64,000 bases of DNA from assembly GCA_041394285.1 (NCBI GenBank), contig JAWKIL010000003.1:367915-431914 (forward strand), written 5' to 3'. The position numbers and the translations under genes were made by a program. The notes under the pieces were generated by a model. That model did not search any database. It had not been told where the DNA came from and worked only from the letters and a program-made list of their open reading frames with translations. Below are positions 9,519-18,402 of this stretch, piece after piece. Numbering within the stretch: position 1 is the stretch's first letter; each line of letters begins with the position of its first letter. This DNA comes from CADEDH01 sp041394285. GTDB lineage: Bacteria > Actinomycetota > Acidimicrobiia > Acidimicrobiales > SZUA-35.

Positions 9519-10499
9519 ATGAAACCGCGACCGGGCTCATGGGAGCACGACATCCTCGAAGCAGCCGACCGGCTCGACGGCATGGTCCGCCACACGCCGG
9601 TGCTGGCGGTCGACGGGGCCCAGCTGGGCGGCGCCGGCCGTCTCAGCCTCAAGTTGGAGCTGCTCCAGCATTCCGGGTCGTTCAAGGCCCGGGGGGCGAC
9701 GAACTTCATGCTGGCCAACCGGATCGGCCCGGCGGGCGTGGTGGCGGCGTCGGGCGGCAACCACGGGGCGGCGGTGGCCTGGGCCGCCAGCCGGCTCGGG
9801 CACCGGGCGGCGATCTTCGTGCCCACCATCGCCTCACCGGCCAAGGTGGAACGGCTCCGCCGGTACGGGGCCGACGTCCATCAGGTGGGCGCCGTCTACG
9901 CCGAGGCCCTGGCCGCCAGCCGGGAGCTGGAGGCCGAGACCGGCGCCACCCCCATCCACGCCTACGAGGACCGGGCGGTGATGGCGGGGGCGGCCACCGT
10001 GGGCCGGGAGCTGGAGCGCCAGGCCGGCCCGCTCGACACGGTGCTGGTGGCGTGCGGGGGCGGGGGGCTGGCCGGCGGGATCGCCGCCTGGCTGGGCGGC
10101 CGCACCCGGGTGGTGGCGTGCGAGACCGAGGGCACGGCGACGTTCGCCGGGGCCCGGGCGGCCGGCCGGCCGGTGCCGGTGGCCGTGACGGGCGTGGCGG
10201 CCGACGCTCTGGGGGCCACCCAGATCGGCGACCTGGCCTGGCAGCGGTTGGCCGAGGCCGACGCCATCAGCGTGCTGGTGACCGACGCCGAGGTGGCGGC
10301 CGCCCGGGCCGAGCTGTGGGACCGGTTCCGCCTGGTCACCGAACCGGCCGCCGCCGTGCCGGTGGCGGCGCTGCTGGCGGGACGGTACCGCCCGGCGGCC
10401 GACGAGCACGTCGGCGTCGTCGTCTGCGGTGCCAACACCGACCTCGCTCCCCTCCCCCTGCCCGACGCCCCGTCCCCCTTCCCCGGCCCCGGCGACTGA
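9519..10499 (+). CDS. PLP-dependent threonine/serine dehydratase family enzyme
   Basis: Fold-type II PLP enzyme of 326 residues. The Schiff-base lysine lies in GSFKARGA (near residue 57), followed by the SGGNHG substrate loop and the CGGGGLAGG phosphate-binding loop. This matches the single-domain threonine/serine dehydratase and serine racemase group; there is no C-terminal ACT regulatory domain. The likely reaction is deamination of threonine or serine to a 2-oxoacid. Exact substrate is not readable. It is transcribed alone, away from tsaE, with paired 48-bp palindromic repeats right behind it. Confidence 0.88.
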   Translation: MKPRPGSWEHDILEAADRLDGMVRHTPVLAVDGAQLGGAGRLSLKLELLQHSGSFKARGATNFMLANRIGPAGVVAASGGNHGAAVAWAASRLGHRAAIFVPTIASPAKVERLRRYGADVHQVGAVYAEALAASRELEAETGATPIHAYEDRAVMAGAATVGRELERQAGPLDTVLVACGGGGLAGGIAAWLGGRTRVVACETEGTATFAGARAAGRPVPVAVTGVAADALGATQIGDLAWQRLAEADAISVLVTDAEVAAARAELWDRFRLVTEPAAAVPVAALLAGRYRPAADEHVGVVVCGANTDLAPLPLPDAPSPFPGPGD

Positions 10500-10523
10500 C
10501 CGCCCGGCGACTGCGCCACCCCC

Positions 10524-10628
10524 GATCTCATGCCCGACAGCGTCACCCCCGACGGCCCGGAACATCAGATCACCCCACCCCCGATCTCATGCCCGACAGC
10601 GTCGCCGGTGACGGAGGGGGACATCAGG
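10524..10628. repeat. Paired 48-bp palindromic elements (family 1, locus 1)
   Basis: Two copies, 10524-10571 and about 10583-10628, start 59 bases apart. Each runs from GATCTCATGCCC to an inverted CATCAGATC end. The centre is GTCACC/GGTGAC-like, clearest in the second copy. Intergenic, between the dehydratase and the P1 peptidase. Confidence 0.85.
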
Positions 10629-10674
10629 TGGGCCGGGGCGGGCCCGGCCGGGCCGGGATCGCTAGCCTGGCGCC

Positions 10675-11610
10675 GTGCTGAGCGATGTGCCCGGGGTGAG
10701 GGTCGGCCATTGGACGAACGGGGAGGCCCGCACCGGGTGCACGGTGGTGCTCCTGCCCCGCAAGGCGGTGGCGTCGGGCGAGATCCGGGGCGGGGCCCCC
10801 GCCACCCGCGAGTTCGCCCTGCTGGAGCCGTGGCGCATGATCCCCTCGATCGACGCCGTGGTGCTCTCGGGCGGGTCGGCCTTCGGGCTGGCGGCCGCCG
10901 ACGGCGTGATCCGGTGGCTGGAGGAGCACGGGCGGGGCTTCGTCACCAACACCGCCACGGTGCCCATCGTGGTGGGCATGAGCCTGTACGACCTGGGAGT
11001 CGGCGACGCCTCGGTGCGGCCCGGGCCGGCCGAGGGCCGGGCTGCGGCCGAGGCCGCGGGGCCCGACCCAGATCCCGCCTCATCGCCTGAAACGGCGGAC
11101 CCCCTGCCCGGGGCGAGCGACAGCGCCGCCAACCTGGGGCTGATCGGGGCCGGTACCGGGGCCACGGTGGGCAAGTGGGGCGGGCCCGACACCACCCGCC
11201 CCGGCGGGCTCGTCACCGCCACGATCCGCTCCGGCGATGTGATCGTCAGCGCCCTGCTGGCGGCGAACGCCTACGGGTGGGTCGACGACGGCACCACCGT
11301 GGCCGACCCCGGCCCCCCGATCCGCCCCGCTCCGGCCGACGACGGCGAACCCGGCTCGACCGACGCCCTGACCACCACGAACACCACGATCGGGGTGGTG
11401 GTGACGAACGCCGTCGTCGACAAGGTCGGCTGCCACCTCCTGGCCCAGAGCGCCCACGACGGGCTGGCCCGGGCCCTGGTCCCGGCCCACACCGCAGCCG
11501 ACGGCGACGCCCTGGTGGCCGTCGCCACCGGCCAGGTCGAGGCCGACCTGATGCATCTCCGGCTGCTGGCCCAACACGCCGTCACCCGCGCCATCCGCAC
11601 CCTGCTGTAG
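10675..11610 (+). CDS. P1 family (S58) aminopeptidase / DmpA-like hydrolase
   Basis: Member of the autoprocessing P1/S58 family (L-aminopeptidase D-esterase, beta-peptidyl aminopeptidase group), 311 residues. The N-terminal part has VPGVRVGHWTN and the conserved VVLSGGSAFGL. The probable self-cleavage site and nucleophile lie in the TTTNTTIGVVVTNA stretch near residue 237, which would split the protein into alpha and beta chains. Residues about 120-145 form a low-complexity Pro/Ala/Asp insertion. The start is GTG. Substrate unknown. It is flanked on both sides by paired palindromic repeats. Confidence 0.88.
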   Translation: MLSDVPGVRVGHWTNGEARTGCTVVLLPRKAVASGEIRGGAPATREFALLEPWRMIPSIDAVVLSGGSAFGLAAADGVIRWLEEHGRGFVTNTATVPIVVGMSLYDLGVGDASVRPGPAEGRAAAEAAGPDPDPASSPETADPLPGASDSAANLGLIGAGTGATVGKWGGPDTTRPGGLVTATIRSGDVIVSALLAANAYGWVDDGTTVADPGPPIRPAPADDGEPGSTDALTTTNTTIGVVVTNAVVDKVGCHLLAQSAHDGLARALVPAHTAADGDALVAVATGQVEADLMHLRLLAQHAVTRAIRTLL

Positions 11611-11653
11611 CAAACGCGGCCCGAGCGCCCAACCGCCCGAGCGCACGACCGCC

Positions 11654-11759
11654 GATCTAATGCCCCCCGGCGTCACCCGTGACCACCGCCGGCACCAGAT
11701 CGGGACCCGCCGATCTCATGCCCCCCGACGTCACCGGTGACGGGCACGGGCATCGGATC
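11654..11759. repeat. Paired 48-bp palindromic elements (family 1, locus 2)
   Basis: Copies at 11654-11701 and 11712-11759, start spacing 58 bases. The second is the cleaner: GATCTCATGCCCCCC, core GTCACCGGTGAC, GCATCGGATC. It lies in the convergent gap between the P1 peptidase and alr, so it may also serve as a two-way terminator. Confidence 0.88.
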
Positions 11760-11769
11760 GGGGGCGCGC

Positions 11770-13071
11770 TCAGGCGGGGCGATACCGGCGGGCGACCCGG
11801 GGACTGATCGAGGTGCAGATCTCGTAGTTGATGGTGCCCATGGCGGCAGCCAGATCGTCGGCGGTGATGGCGTTGGCGCCGGGGCCCTGGGAGCCGATGA
11901 TCACGGCCTCGTCGCCCACCTCCACGGGATCGTCGCCGCAGTCGACCATCGTCTGGTCCATCGTCACCACGCCGAGGATGGGGCGGCGACGGCCCCCCAC
12001 CAGCATCGAGCCGCCGCTGGCCCACAGCCCCCGGGGCAGGCCGTCGGCATATCCCACGGGCACGGTGGCCACGGTGGTGGCCTCGTCGAGGGTGCGGCGG
12101 TGGCCGTAGCTGATCGACTCTCCCGCCGCCACCCGCTTCACGAACGACACCCGGGTCCGCCACGACAGCGCCGGCCGCAACGGGGCCCATCCCGCCATCC
12201 CGGGCGCCGGCGGGAGGCCGTAGAGGGCGATCCCGCAGCGGACCACGTCGTAGCGGGCGGCCGGGTGGCCGATCGTGCCGGCCGAGTTGGCGGCGTGGCG
12301 GAGCGGAACGTCTATCCCGGCGGCCGTGAGGTCGGCCAGCAGCCGCTCGTAGCAGGCCAGCTGACCATCGGTGACAGCCGCCATCAGCTCGCCGGCCGGC
12401 GACAGGCTGTCGGCACAGGCCAGATGGGTCCACACCGACCCCAACCTCAACCCCGGCGCCGCCTCGATCCGCTGGGCCAGGGCGACGGCGTCGCCGGGCG
12501 CCGCCCCCACCCGGTGCATGCCGGTATCTATCTTGAGGTGGACGGTGAACGCGCCAGCGAGGGCCGCCTCCCGGCGTTGCCCGTCGAACTGCGTCACGGA
12601 AACCGCGTCGTCGTCGCCATCTGCGTCACGAAAACCCCGTCGTTGGGGGGATTCGTGACGCAGTTCGTTCTCGGGGCGCGATTCTCGTGACGCAGTTCGG
12701 GCCGGGGCCACGACGGTCGGCGAGGTGGCAGCGGCGGCGGCCTCGATACCGGCCGGCGAGTACACGGCGGGTTCCAGCCCGACGGCGACGGCGGTGGCCA
12801 TCTCGGCCGGGTCGGGCTCGGACAGCACCCAGATCGGGACGGCCAACCCGGCCTCCCGCAGCGCCACCCCCTCGGCCACCTGGGCCACGGCCAGCCGGGT
12901 GGCGCCGGCGGCGACGGCGGCTCGGGCCACCTCAACCGCGCCGTGCCCGTACCCGTTCGCCTTGACCACGGCGCACACTTCGGCCGGCGCCGCCAGCTCC
13001 CGCAACACCCCCACGTTGTGAGCGATGGCCCCAAGGTCGATGTCGGCCCAGGCCCGACTCAAGGTCGCCAC
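11770..13071 (-). CDS. alr: Alanine racemase with an in-frame palindromic insertion
   Basis: PLP enzyme that makes D-alanine for peptidoglycan. The PLP lysine is in VVKANGYGHG, and the catalytic tyrosine region SYGHR follows ESI in the C-terminal domain. About 433 residues are predicted against 370-390 for the family. The excess is a charged stretch at residues about 125-163 (with PENELRHESPQRRGF), encoded exactly by a 115-bp palindromic repeat that also occurs twice between genes. It falls just before the AFTVHLKIDTGMHRVG strand, in the PLP barrel region. The start is GTG 13071 or TTG 13062; both lie inside the last unit of a 59-bp tandem repeat. Downstream of nnr on the same strand. Confidence 0.92.
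   Translation of the reverse strand: MATLSRAWADIDLGAIAHNVGVLRELAAPAEVCAVVKANGYGHGAVEVARAAVAAGATRLAVAQVAEGVALREAGLAVPIWVLSEPDPAEMATAVAVGLEPAVYSPAGIEAAAAATSPTVVAPARTASRESRPENELRHESPQRRGFRDADGDDDAVSVTQFDGQRREAALAGAFTVHLKIDTGMHRVGAAPGDAVALAQRIEAAPGLRLGSVWTHLACADSLSPAGELMAAVTDGQLACYERLLADLTAAGIDVPLRHAANSAGTIGHPAARYDVVRCGIALYGLPPAPGMAGWAPLRPALSWRTRVSFVKRVAAGESISYGHRRTLDEATTVATVPVGYADGLPRGLWASGGSMLVGGRRRPILGVVTMDQTMVDCGDDPVEVGDEAVIIGSQGPGANAITADDLAAAMGTINYEICTSISPRVARRYRPA
12585..12699. repeat. 115-bp palindromic element (family 2) inside alr
   Basis: Begins CGAACTGCGTCACG and ends CGTGACGCAGTTCG. Inside it are another forward and another inverted CTGCGTCACG, making a nested inverted repeat. It has the same 115-bp length as the copies at 34895 and 36899. 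It is read through in frame as part of alr. Confidence 0.9.
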
Positions 13072-13235
13072 CCCAGCCCACCGACATCGACCCGTCGATC
13101 GTCGACCCAGGCCCGACTCACGGCCGCCACCCCAGCCCACCGACATCAACCCGTCGATCGTCGACCCAGGCCCGACTCACGGCCGCCACCCCAGCCCACC
13201 GACATCAACCCGTCGATCGTCGGCCCAGGCCCGGC
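13047..13235. repeat. 59-bp tandem repeat at the alr translation start
   Basis: Units begin at 13047, 13106, 13165 and 13224 (CCCAGGCCCGACTCAC and variants), an exact 59-bp period with a partial last copy. The unit nearest alr contains the alr start region, so the other units duplicate that start region together with a GTCGATCGTCGA segment. It fills the nnr-alr gap. Confidence 0.92.
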
Positions 13236-14747
13236 TCACCGGTCGGGCTCCGAGGGGGAGGAGCCGAGGGCGGCGGTTTCCAGCCACTGGCCGACCAGGA
13301 GCGGCAGGTCGCCGGCCACGAACCCCCGGTGGAGCCCAAGGCGGGCAGCCCGGCCGTGGAGCTCGGCGGCCAACCCGGCGGCGGCCAACGGGTCCAAGCC
13401 ACCGGCCAGCCCGGCGCCCACCAGCCCGGCGAGCACGTCGCCGGTGCCGGCCGAGGCCAACCGCTGATCCCCGGCCGTCGACACCAGCACCCGCCCGTCG
13501 GGGTGGGCGGCCACGGTGGTCGGCCCCTTGGCCAGCACCACCGCCCCCAGATCGGCAGCCAGGCGGCGGACGGTGTCGATCCGATCGGCCCCCGGCGCCC
13601 GGCCCCGCAGGAGGCGGCGCAGCTCGCCCTCGTGGGGGGTGAGTACAGCGGGCACGGCCCGGCCCCGGAGGATCGACGGGTCGGAGGCGATGGCGTCGAG
13701 CGCTCCGCCGTCGAGCACCAGGCCCCGGGTGCTGGTGTTGGCCGCAACGTTCAGCACGTCGCCCTGGGTGGCCAGGTCGACCGGCAAGCCGGGGCCCACC
13801 ACGAGGGCGGCGAACCGGGCCTGCTCGGCCACCACGTCGGTCCCCCAGCGTGCCGGCAACGGCCGGATGACCGACTCCACCGGCACCGGCGGCCCGCTCA
13901 GCGTCGCCCCCGGCACCGAGAGCGCCACGTACCCCGCTCCTGCCCGGCCGGCGGCCGCCGCCGCCAGGCTGGGGGCACCCAGCATCGTGCCGTGCCCCCC
14001 GATCACCCACACCGCCCGCTGCCACTTGTGGGCCTCGGCCCCGGCCTGCGGCCACCCGTCGGGCCCCACCGGCGATTCTGAGGAGCCGAAGTGGCGCTCA
14101 GCGCCGCTGAGGCTCCTAATTTCGGGCGGGGACGGGGACGGGGACGGGGGCGGGGACGGGGACGGGGACGGGGGCGGGGCGAGGTCGGTGGCCGACAGGT
14201 GCCAGGCTCGGCAACCGGTCCGGGCGTCGAGGCCGATGTCGGCCACGGTCACCGAACCGGCCAGCCCCCGGCCAGGATGGAACAGCAGGCCGGGCTTCCA
14301 CGCCGCGAACGTCACGGTGGCCGCCGCCGGCAGCACCCGGCCGGCCGCCTCGCCGGTCAGGCCGTTCACGCCCGAGGGGATGTCGACCGCCAGCACCGGC
14401 GTCGACCCCACGTCGGGGGCGTCCCACGACCCCCGGAACCCGGTGCCGTAGGCAGCGTCGATCACGAGATCGCACCGGGCCAGGTCGGACGGCGACGGCT
14501 GGAAGTCGGCCGCCTCCACCCGGCAGCGCACCCCCCGGGCCGCCAGGAACCGGGCCGCCACCCGGCCGTCGTTGCCGTTGTTGCCCTTGCCCGCCAGCAC
14601 CAGCACCCGGGCCCCGTAGGTGCGGCCCAGCAACCCGAGGGCGGACCGGGCCACGGCCCAGCCGGCCCGCTCGATCAGCACTTCCACCGGCTCGGGGGCG
14701 GCGGCGTCGATCACCCCCATCTCGGCCGGCGTGACGACAGGCTCCAC
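13236..14747 (-). CDS. nnr: Bifunctional NAD(P)H-hydrate epimerase / dehydratase
   Basis: Repairs hydrated NAD(P)H. The N-terminal YjeF domain (residues about 1-190) has AEMGVIDAAAPEP, VLAGKGNNGNDGRV and the CDLVIDAAYGTGFRG strand. The C-terminal ADP-dependent dehydratase domain starts near VWVIGGHGTMLGAPSLAA and carries SAGTGDVLAGLVGAGL. Between them lies a Pro-Ser repeat linker followed by residues read from a 47-bp palindromic element. The frame stays open upstream to a GTG at 14828, but that extension comes from another palindrome. GTG 14747, giving VEPVVTPAEMG, fits homologues better. alr follows after the tandem repeat. Confidence 0.92.
   Translation of the reverse strand: MEPVVTPAEMGVIDAAAPEPVEVLIERAGWAVARSALGLLGRTYGARVLVLAGKGNNGNDGRVAARFLAARGVRCRVEAADFQPSPSDLARCDLVIDAAYGTGFRGSWDAPDVGSTPVLAVDIPSGVNGLTGEAAGRVLPAAATVTFAAWKPGLLFHPGRGLAGSVTVADIGLDARTGCRAWHLSATDLAPPPSPSPSPPPSPSPSPPEIRSLSGAERHFGSSESPVGPDGWPQAGAEAHKWQRAVWVIGGHGTMLGAPSLAAAAAGRAGAGYVALSVPGATLSGPPVPVESVIRPLPARWGTDVVAEQARFAALVVGPGLPVDLATQGDVLNVAANTSTRGLVLDGGALDAIASDPSILRGRAVPAVLTPHEGELRRLLRGRAPGADRIDTVRRLAADLGAVVLAKGPTTVAAHPDGRVLVSTAGDQRLASAGTGDVLAGLVGAGLAGGLDPLAAAGLAAELHGRAARLGLHRGFVAGDLPLLVGQWLETAALGSSPSEPDR
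14076..14124. repeat. 47-bp-type GGAGCC palindrome (family 3) inside nnr
   Basis: TTCTGAGGAGCC at one end, GGCTCCTAATTT at the other, GGCGCTCAGCGCC in the centre. It is related to the elements at 23820 and 37538. It is translated as part of the nnr interdomain linker. Confidence 0.8.
14127..14174. repeat. 6-bp GGGGAC simple repeat in nnr
   Basis: A run of GGGACG/GGGGCG hexamers on the plus strand. On the coding strand it gives alternating Pro-Ser residues. It forms the flexible linker between the two Nnr domains and lies next to the palindromic element. Confidence 0.85.
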
Positions 14748-14796
14748 GGCGCTACCAGCCGACCCCGACCCCGCCCCCGACCCGGACTCGGGGCCC

Positions 14797-14843
14797 GATC
14801 TGTGGCGCCACCGCGCAAAATACAGCACGGGGCGCCACAGTTC
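14797..14843. repeat. 47-bp GAACTGTGGCGCC palindrome (family 4), copy 1
   Basis: Read on the minus strand: GAACTGTGGCGCC, a central GCTGTATTTTGCGCG, then GGCGCCACAGATC. It matches the element at 39805 almost base for base, centre included. It lies between glmS and nnr. Confidence 0.85.
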
Positions 14844-14867
14844 GCAGAGGGGGTGTCAGCGGCGGGG

Positions 14868-17800
14868 TCATTGCTGCCAGCGGGCGGCCACGTCGCTGAT
14901 GGGCGCCGTGAGCAGCTCCACGGTCGACACCGACGCCAGCAGATCCTCCCGGAACGAGGGCTGGCGCTCGGTGACCACGTCGACCAGCTGGCGATACCGG
15001 TTGCGGTAGCCCTGCAGCACCGTGCGGGCCGTCTGGGCCCCCAGATTCTCGTTGAGCCGGAGGTGGCACAGCGTCAGCCCGGTGGTCTGGCCGTCCTTGA
15101 CCTCGGCCACGATCAGCACCACCCGCCCGTCGGTGCCCACGGTGACGATCGGCTCCTGCTCCACCGCCACCCGGCGCTTGGTGCCCCGCAGCGTGGGGTC
15201 CCGGTCGACCCGGCTGGCGATGCCCTGGGCCACACCGCCCTTGTCGATCACCGACAGGGTGGCCGGCGTCCCGGACGCCCCCAACGCCAGCAGGCTGCCT
15301 TCCAACCGGTAGCGGGTGTACCCGACCACCTCGGCCACCGCCGGGGTGAGGGCCGACAGGGTGCGCAGGGCCCGGTAGCTGAGACGGTCCCGGGGGCAGC
15401 CGGTGGCCAGCACCGCCTGGATGAGGGCGGCCTGGAGCAGGCTCTCGTCGGCCCGGCTGATGCCCACCGTGACCGTCTTGGCCTGGTGCTTGATGGCGTC
15501 GACGGGGCGGGTCAGCTCCTCGATGGCCCGGGTCAGCGCCCCGGCCAGGTCTTCCACCACCACGCCCGGGGTGCCGACCTTGCCGAACTCCACCTGGTAG
15601 GCGTCGAGGGGGATGTGGCCCCGGGCGAAGCGGAGCAGGGCGGCCAGGCGCACCGCGCTCGACGCCTCCAGGTGCCCGTTGTAGGTGCCCGACCGCAGCC
15701 CGGCGAAGAACCGGTCGGCGTGGGGGGCCAGATCCCGCCCGAACCGCTCGAACCAGCCGGTTCCGGGCGACGACGAGCCCACGTAGCGCTCGATCGTGCC
15801 CCGGGCCTCCCGCAGGGGGCGGGCCGAGGCGTCGATGGCCAGCGCCGCCTCGTACCCGAACAGGTGGCCGACCATGGTCGACAGCACGAAGGCCAGCCGG
15901 GGGTGCACGTCGGGCACGCCCAGCACCTCCAGGGCGGCGCCGAAGCGGTGCTCGCCCTCGGTGGCGATCACGATGGGGGCCGCCTTGTGGGCCTTGAAGA
16001 TCGCCACCTCCTTGGCCACGTCGTCCACCGTGGAGCCGACGAGACCCGCCGCGCACACCAGGATCAGCGGTTCCGACGAGAGGTCGATGTGCTTCTTGTC
16101 CTCGGTGACGTCGCAGGCGATCGCCTTGTAGCACAGCTCCGACAGCTTGATCCGCAGCTCCTTGGCCGCCACCGCGTTGGCCCCGTTGCCCACGATGGCC
16201 CAGTACCGCCGGCCCAGGCAGTGGCGGGCCGCCGCCTCCCCGATCCGGGGCTGCAGGGCCAGGGTGGCGGTCATGGCCTCGGGGAGGGCGGCCAACCCGG
16301 CCAGCACCCGCTGGCGCTCGACATCGGGCACGGTCACGCCGGGGATCAGCTCGGCCAGCGCCTCGGCCAGCAGGAAGCCGGCGGCGATCTGGGCGTAGAA
16401 GGCCTTGGTGGAGGCCACGCTCATCTCCACGTCGCGCCCGTCGGAGGTGTAGAGCACCCCGTCGGACTTGTCGACCAGATCGCTCCCCCGGCGGTTGACG
16501 ATGGCCACCACCGCCGCCCCCCGGGAGCGGACGAGATCGACCGTGCGATTGGTGTCGGTGGTGGTGCCCGACTGGGAGATGGCGACGATCAGCGTGTCGC
16601 TCATGTCGTCGCGCAGCTGGAAGCCCGACAGCTCGGTGGCCGTGATCGACCCGATCATGAGGCCCGAGCCGGCCAACGTCTCGGACAGGGCGGTGGCCAC
16701 GGCCTGGCCGGCCACGGCGGCCGTCCCCTGGCCGATCACCTCGATGCGGCGGAAGCCCGGGATCCGGGTGCGCAGCTCGGGGGTGAGGGTCTCGGCCGGG
16801 AGGCGGACCACGAGGCGGCCCCCTTCCTCCACCAGGCGGCCCCGCAGCGTCTTGCGGAACGAGGCGGGGGCCTCCGAGATCTCCTTGAGCAAGAAGTGGG
16901 GGGCGTCGCCCCGGTCTATGTCCCGGGTGGTGACGGTGGGGGCCTTCCACTCGCCGGCGGCAACGGGCAGCGGCGTGCCGTCGTAGGCGATCCGGGTGAC
17001 CCCCTCGGCGGTGCCGGCCAGCGCCCCCGACAGCCGCAGCACCTGACCCTGGCTGGCCGCCGGGTTGTCGGGATCGGCCGGGGTCTCGCCGTCCATGCGG
17101 AGGTAGCGGTCGCAGTCTTCCACCACGCCGTAGGGCTCGGAGGCTACCACGAAGGCGTCTTCGGCCAGGCCCACGAACACGCCCTGGCCGCTGCCCCGCA
17201 GGGCCAGATGGATGTCGGCCGGGGCCGCCGCGGTGGACACCCCGATGGCCACCGACCCCTCGAACTGGGCCACCGACGAGCGCACGGCCTCGTCGAGATC
17301 CAGGCCGGCGGCCAGGCCCCGGCTCACCAACGTCGGGATGACCTTGGCGTCGGTGGTGATCTCGCCCGCGATCACCAGCTTCTCCATCGCGATCAGGTCG
17401 GCGAAGTTGTCGACGTCGCCGTTGAGGGCGGCGGTGACGTAGGGGCCGGGGCGGCCGTCGGCCTCCTCGGAGTTGACGGGGTGGGCGTTGGGCTCGCTGA
17501 TGATGCCGACCGACGCCCACCGGGTGTGGGCCAGCACGGTGGCCTCGGCGTCGGGGCCCCGCAGGGCCAGCTGGAGCAGCTCGTCGCCGGCGATGGCGGC
17601 CCGGATGGCGGCCGTGTTGTCGCCGAGCTCACCGATCTCGGCCGCCGCCTTGTACACGAAACCGAGCTGGTCCTCGGGGGTCCGCACCGAGCCGCTCACG
17701 AACAGGGGGTCGACGCTGCGCACCCCGAGCAGGGCGGTGATGGCGGGCGAGGCGAGCTCGAGGCCGTGGTTGCGCACCAGCACATGGAGGCCGGCCGAGT

Positions 17801-18302
17801 CCCGACCCCGCACCTCCAGGCGGTCCAGGTTCGACAGGGCCTGCTGGAGGCTGAAGAAGGCGTCGACGGCGGAAGCCGGCAGGTCGGGCCCGGCCAGCTG
17901 CACCACCTCACGGGCGGCCCGCAGCCGGTCGCGCTCCAGAGCCCAGGCCGCGTCCTTCACCGCCACCAGACCGGCGTTGACGGCCTCCAGCTCGTCGACG
18001 TGGTCGACGTCCTCCAGGTGGCTCTCGATGGCGGCCACCATCTTGTCCACCGTCTCCACCGCAGCCGACACCGCGGGGGCCAGCGACCGGTCGCCCAGCA
18101 GGGCCCGCAGGCCGGGCACGCCCCGCAGGGCCTGGTCCACCGAGGCCAGCTCGGTGGCCATGGCGGCCAGGCGGGAGGCGAGGCCGGGCTCACCCGGCTG
18201 CGGCGGTTGGGCCACGGCCACCGCCAGCTGGGCCCGCAGGGCCTCACCGTCGGGCGGGGTCCGGTTCGACCGGCGGCGGACGATGGCGATGATTCCACAC
18301 AT
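14868..18302 (-). CDS. Oversized GlmS-type glutamine amidotransferase / SIS protein
   Basis: Resembles glucosamine-6-phosphate synthase but has 1144 residues against about 610. It starts MCGIIAIV with the nucleophilic Cys2. A helical insertion of about 150 residues (about 11-163) then interrupts the glutaminase domain before RGRDSAGLHVLV. AHTRWASVGIISEPNAHPV follows. The first SIS domain begins near residue 510 and includes VAISQSGTTTDTN; the second contains AIVGNGANAVAAKELRIKLSE. About 300 further residues after the SIS pair have no usual GlmS counterpart, and the standard C-terminal end is absent. The position next to glmM suggests UDP-GlcNAc synthesis, but the substrate is inferred. Confidence 0.82.
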   Translation of the reverse strand: MCGIIAIVRRRSNRTPPDGEALRAQLAVAVAQPPQPGEPGLASRLAAMATELASVDQALRGVPGLRALLGDRSLAPAVSAAVETVDKMVAAIESHLEDVDHVDELEAVNAGLVAVKDAAWALERDRLRAAREVVQLAGPDLPASAVDAFFSLQQALSNLDRLEVRGRDSAGLHVLVRNHGLELASPAITALLGVRSVDPLFVSGSVRTPEDQLGFVYKAAAEIGELGDNTAAIRAAIAGDELLQLALRGPDAEATVLAHTRWASVGIISEPNAHPVNSEEADGRPGPYVTAALNGDVDNFADLIAMEKLVIAGEITTDAKVIPTLVSRGLAAGLDLDEAVRSSVAQFEGSVAIGVSTAAAPADIHLALRGSGQGVFVGLAEDAFVVASEPYGVVEDCDRYLRMDGETPADPDNPAASQGQVLRLSGALAGTAEGVTRIAYDGTPLPVAAGEWKAPTVTTRDIDRGDAPHFLLKEISEAPASFRKTLRGRLVEEGGRLVVRLPAETLTPELRTRIPGFRRIEVIGQGTAAVAGQAVATALSETLAGSGLMIGSITATELSGFQLRDDMSDTLIVAISQSGTTTDTNRTVDLVRSRGAAVVAIVNRRGSDLVDKSDGVLYTSDGRDVEMSVASTKAFYAQIAAGFLLAEALAELIPGVTVPDVERQRVLAGLAALPEAMTATLALQPRIGEAAARHCLGRRYWAIVGNGANAVAAKELRIKLSELCYKAIACDVTEDKKHIDLSSEPLILVCAAGLVGSTVDDVAKEVAIFKAHKAAPIVIATEGEHRFGAALEVLGVPDVHPRLAFVLSTMVGHLFGYEAALAIDASARPLREARGTIERYVGSSSPGTGWFERFGRDLAPHADRFFAGLRSGTYNGHLEASSAVRLAALLRFARGHIPLDAYQVEFGKVGTPGVVVEDLAGALTRAIEELTRPVDAIKHQAKTVTVGISRADESLLQAALIQAVLATGCPRDRLSYRALRTLSALTPAVAEVVGYTRYRLEGSLLALGASGTPATLSVIDKGGVAQGIASRVDRDPTLRGTKRRVAVEQEPIVTVGTDGRVVLIVAEVKDGQTTGLTLCHLRLNENLGAQTARTVLQGYRNRYRQLVDVVTERQPSFREDLLASVSTVELLTAPISDVAARWQQ

Positions 18303-18402
18303 GGGCAGTCCCTACGTTCCCTGTCCTGTACAGCTGACGCTTGTCTTTCGCCCGGGCCCGATCGGCAGCTGCACCGTGCAGGGTTACCGGGCCGTCGGGC
18401 CG

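Noticed and set aside
13047..13235. Possible CRISPR array
   Set aside because: Repeats follow each other directly without unique spacers, and no cas gene is present.
14748..14828. Upstream extension of nnr to GTG 14828
   Set aside because: The extra codons come from a palindromic repeat and a Gly/Ser-rich stretch, and homologues start near VVTPAEM.
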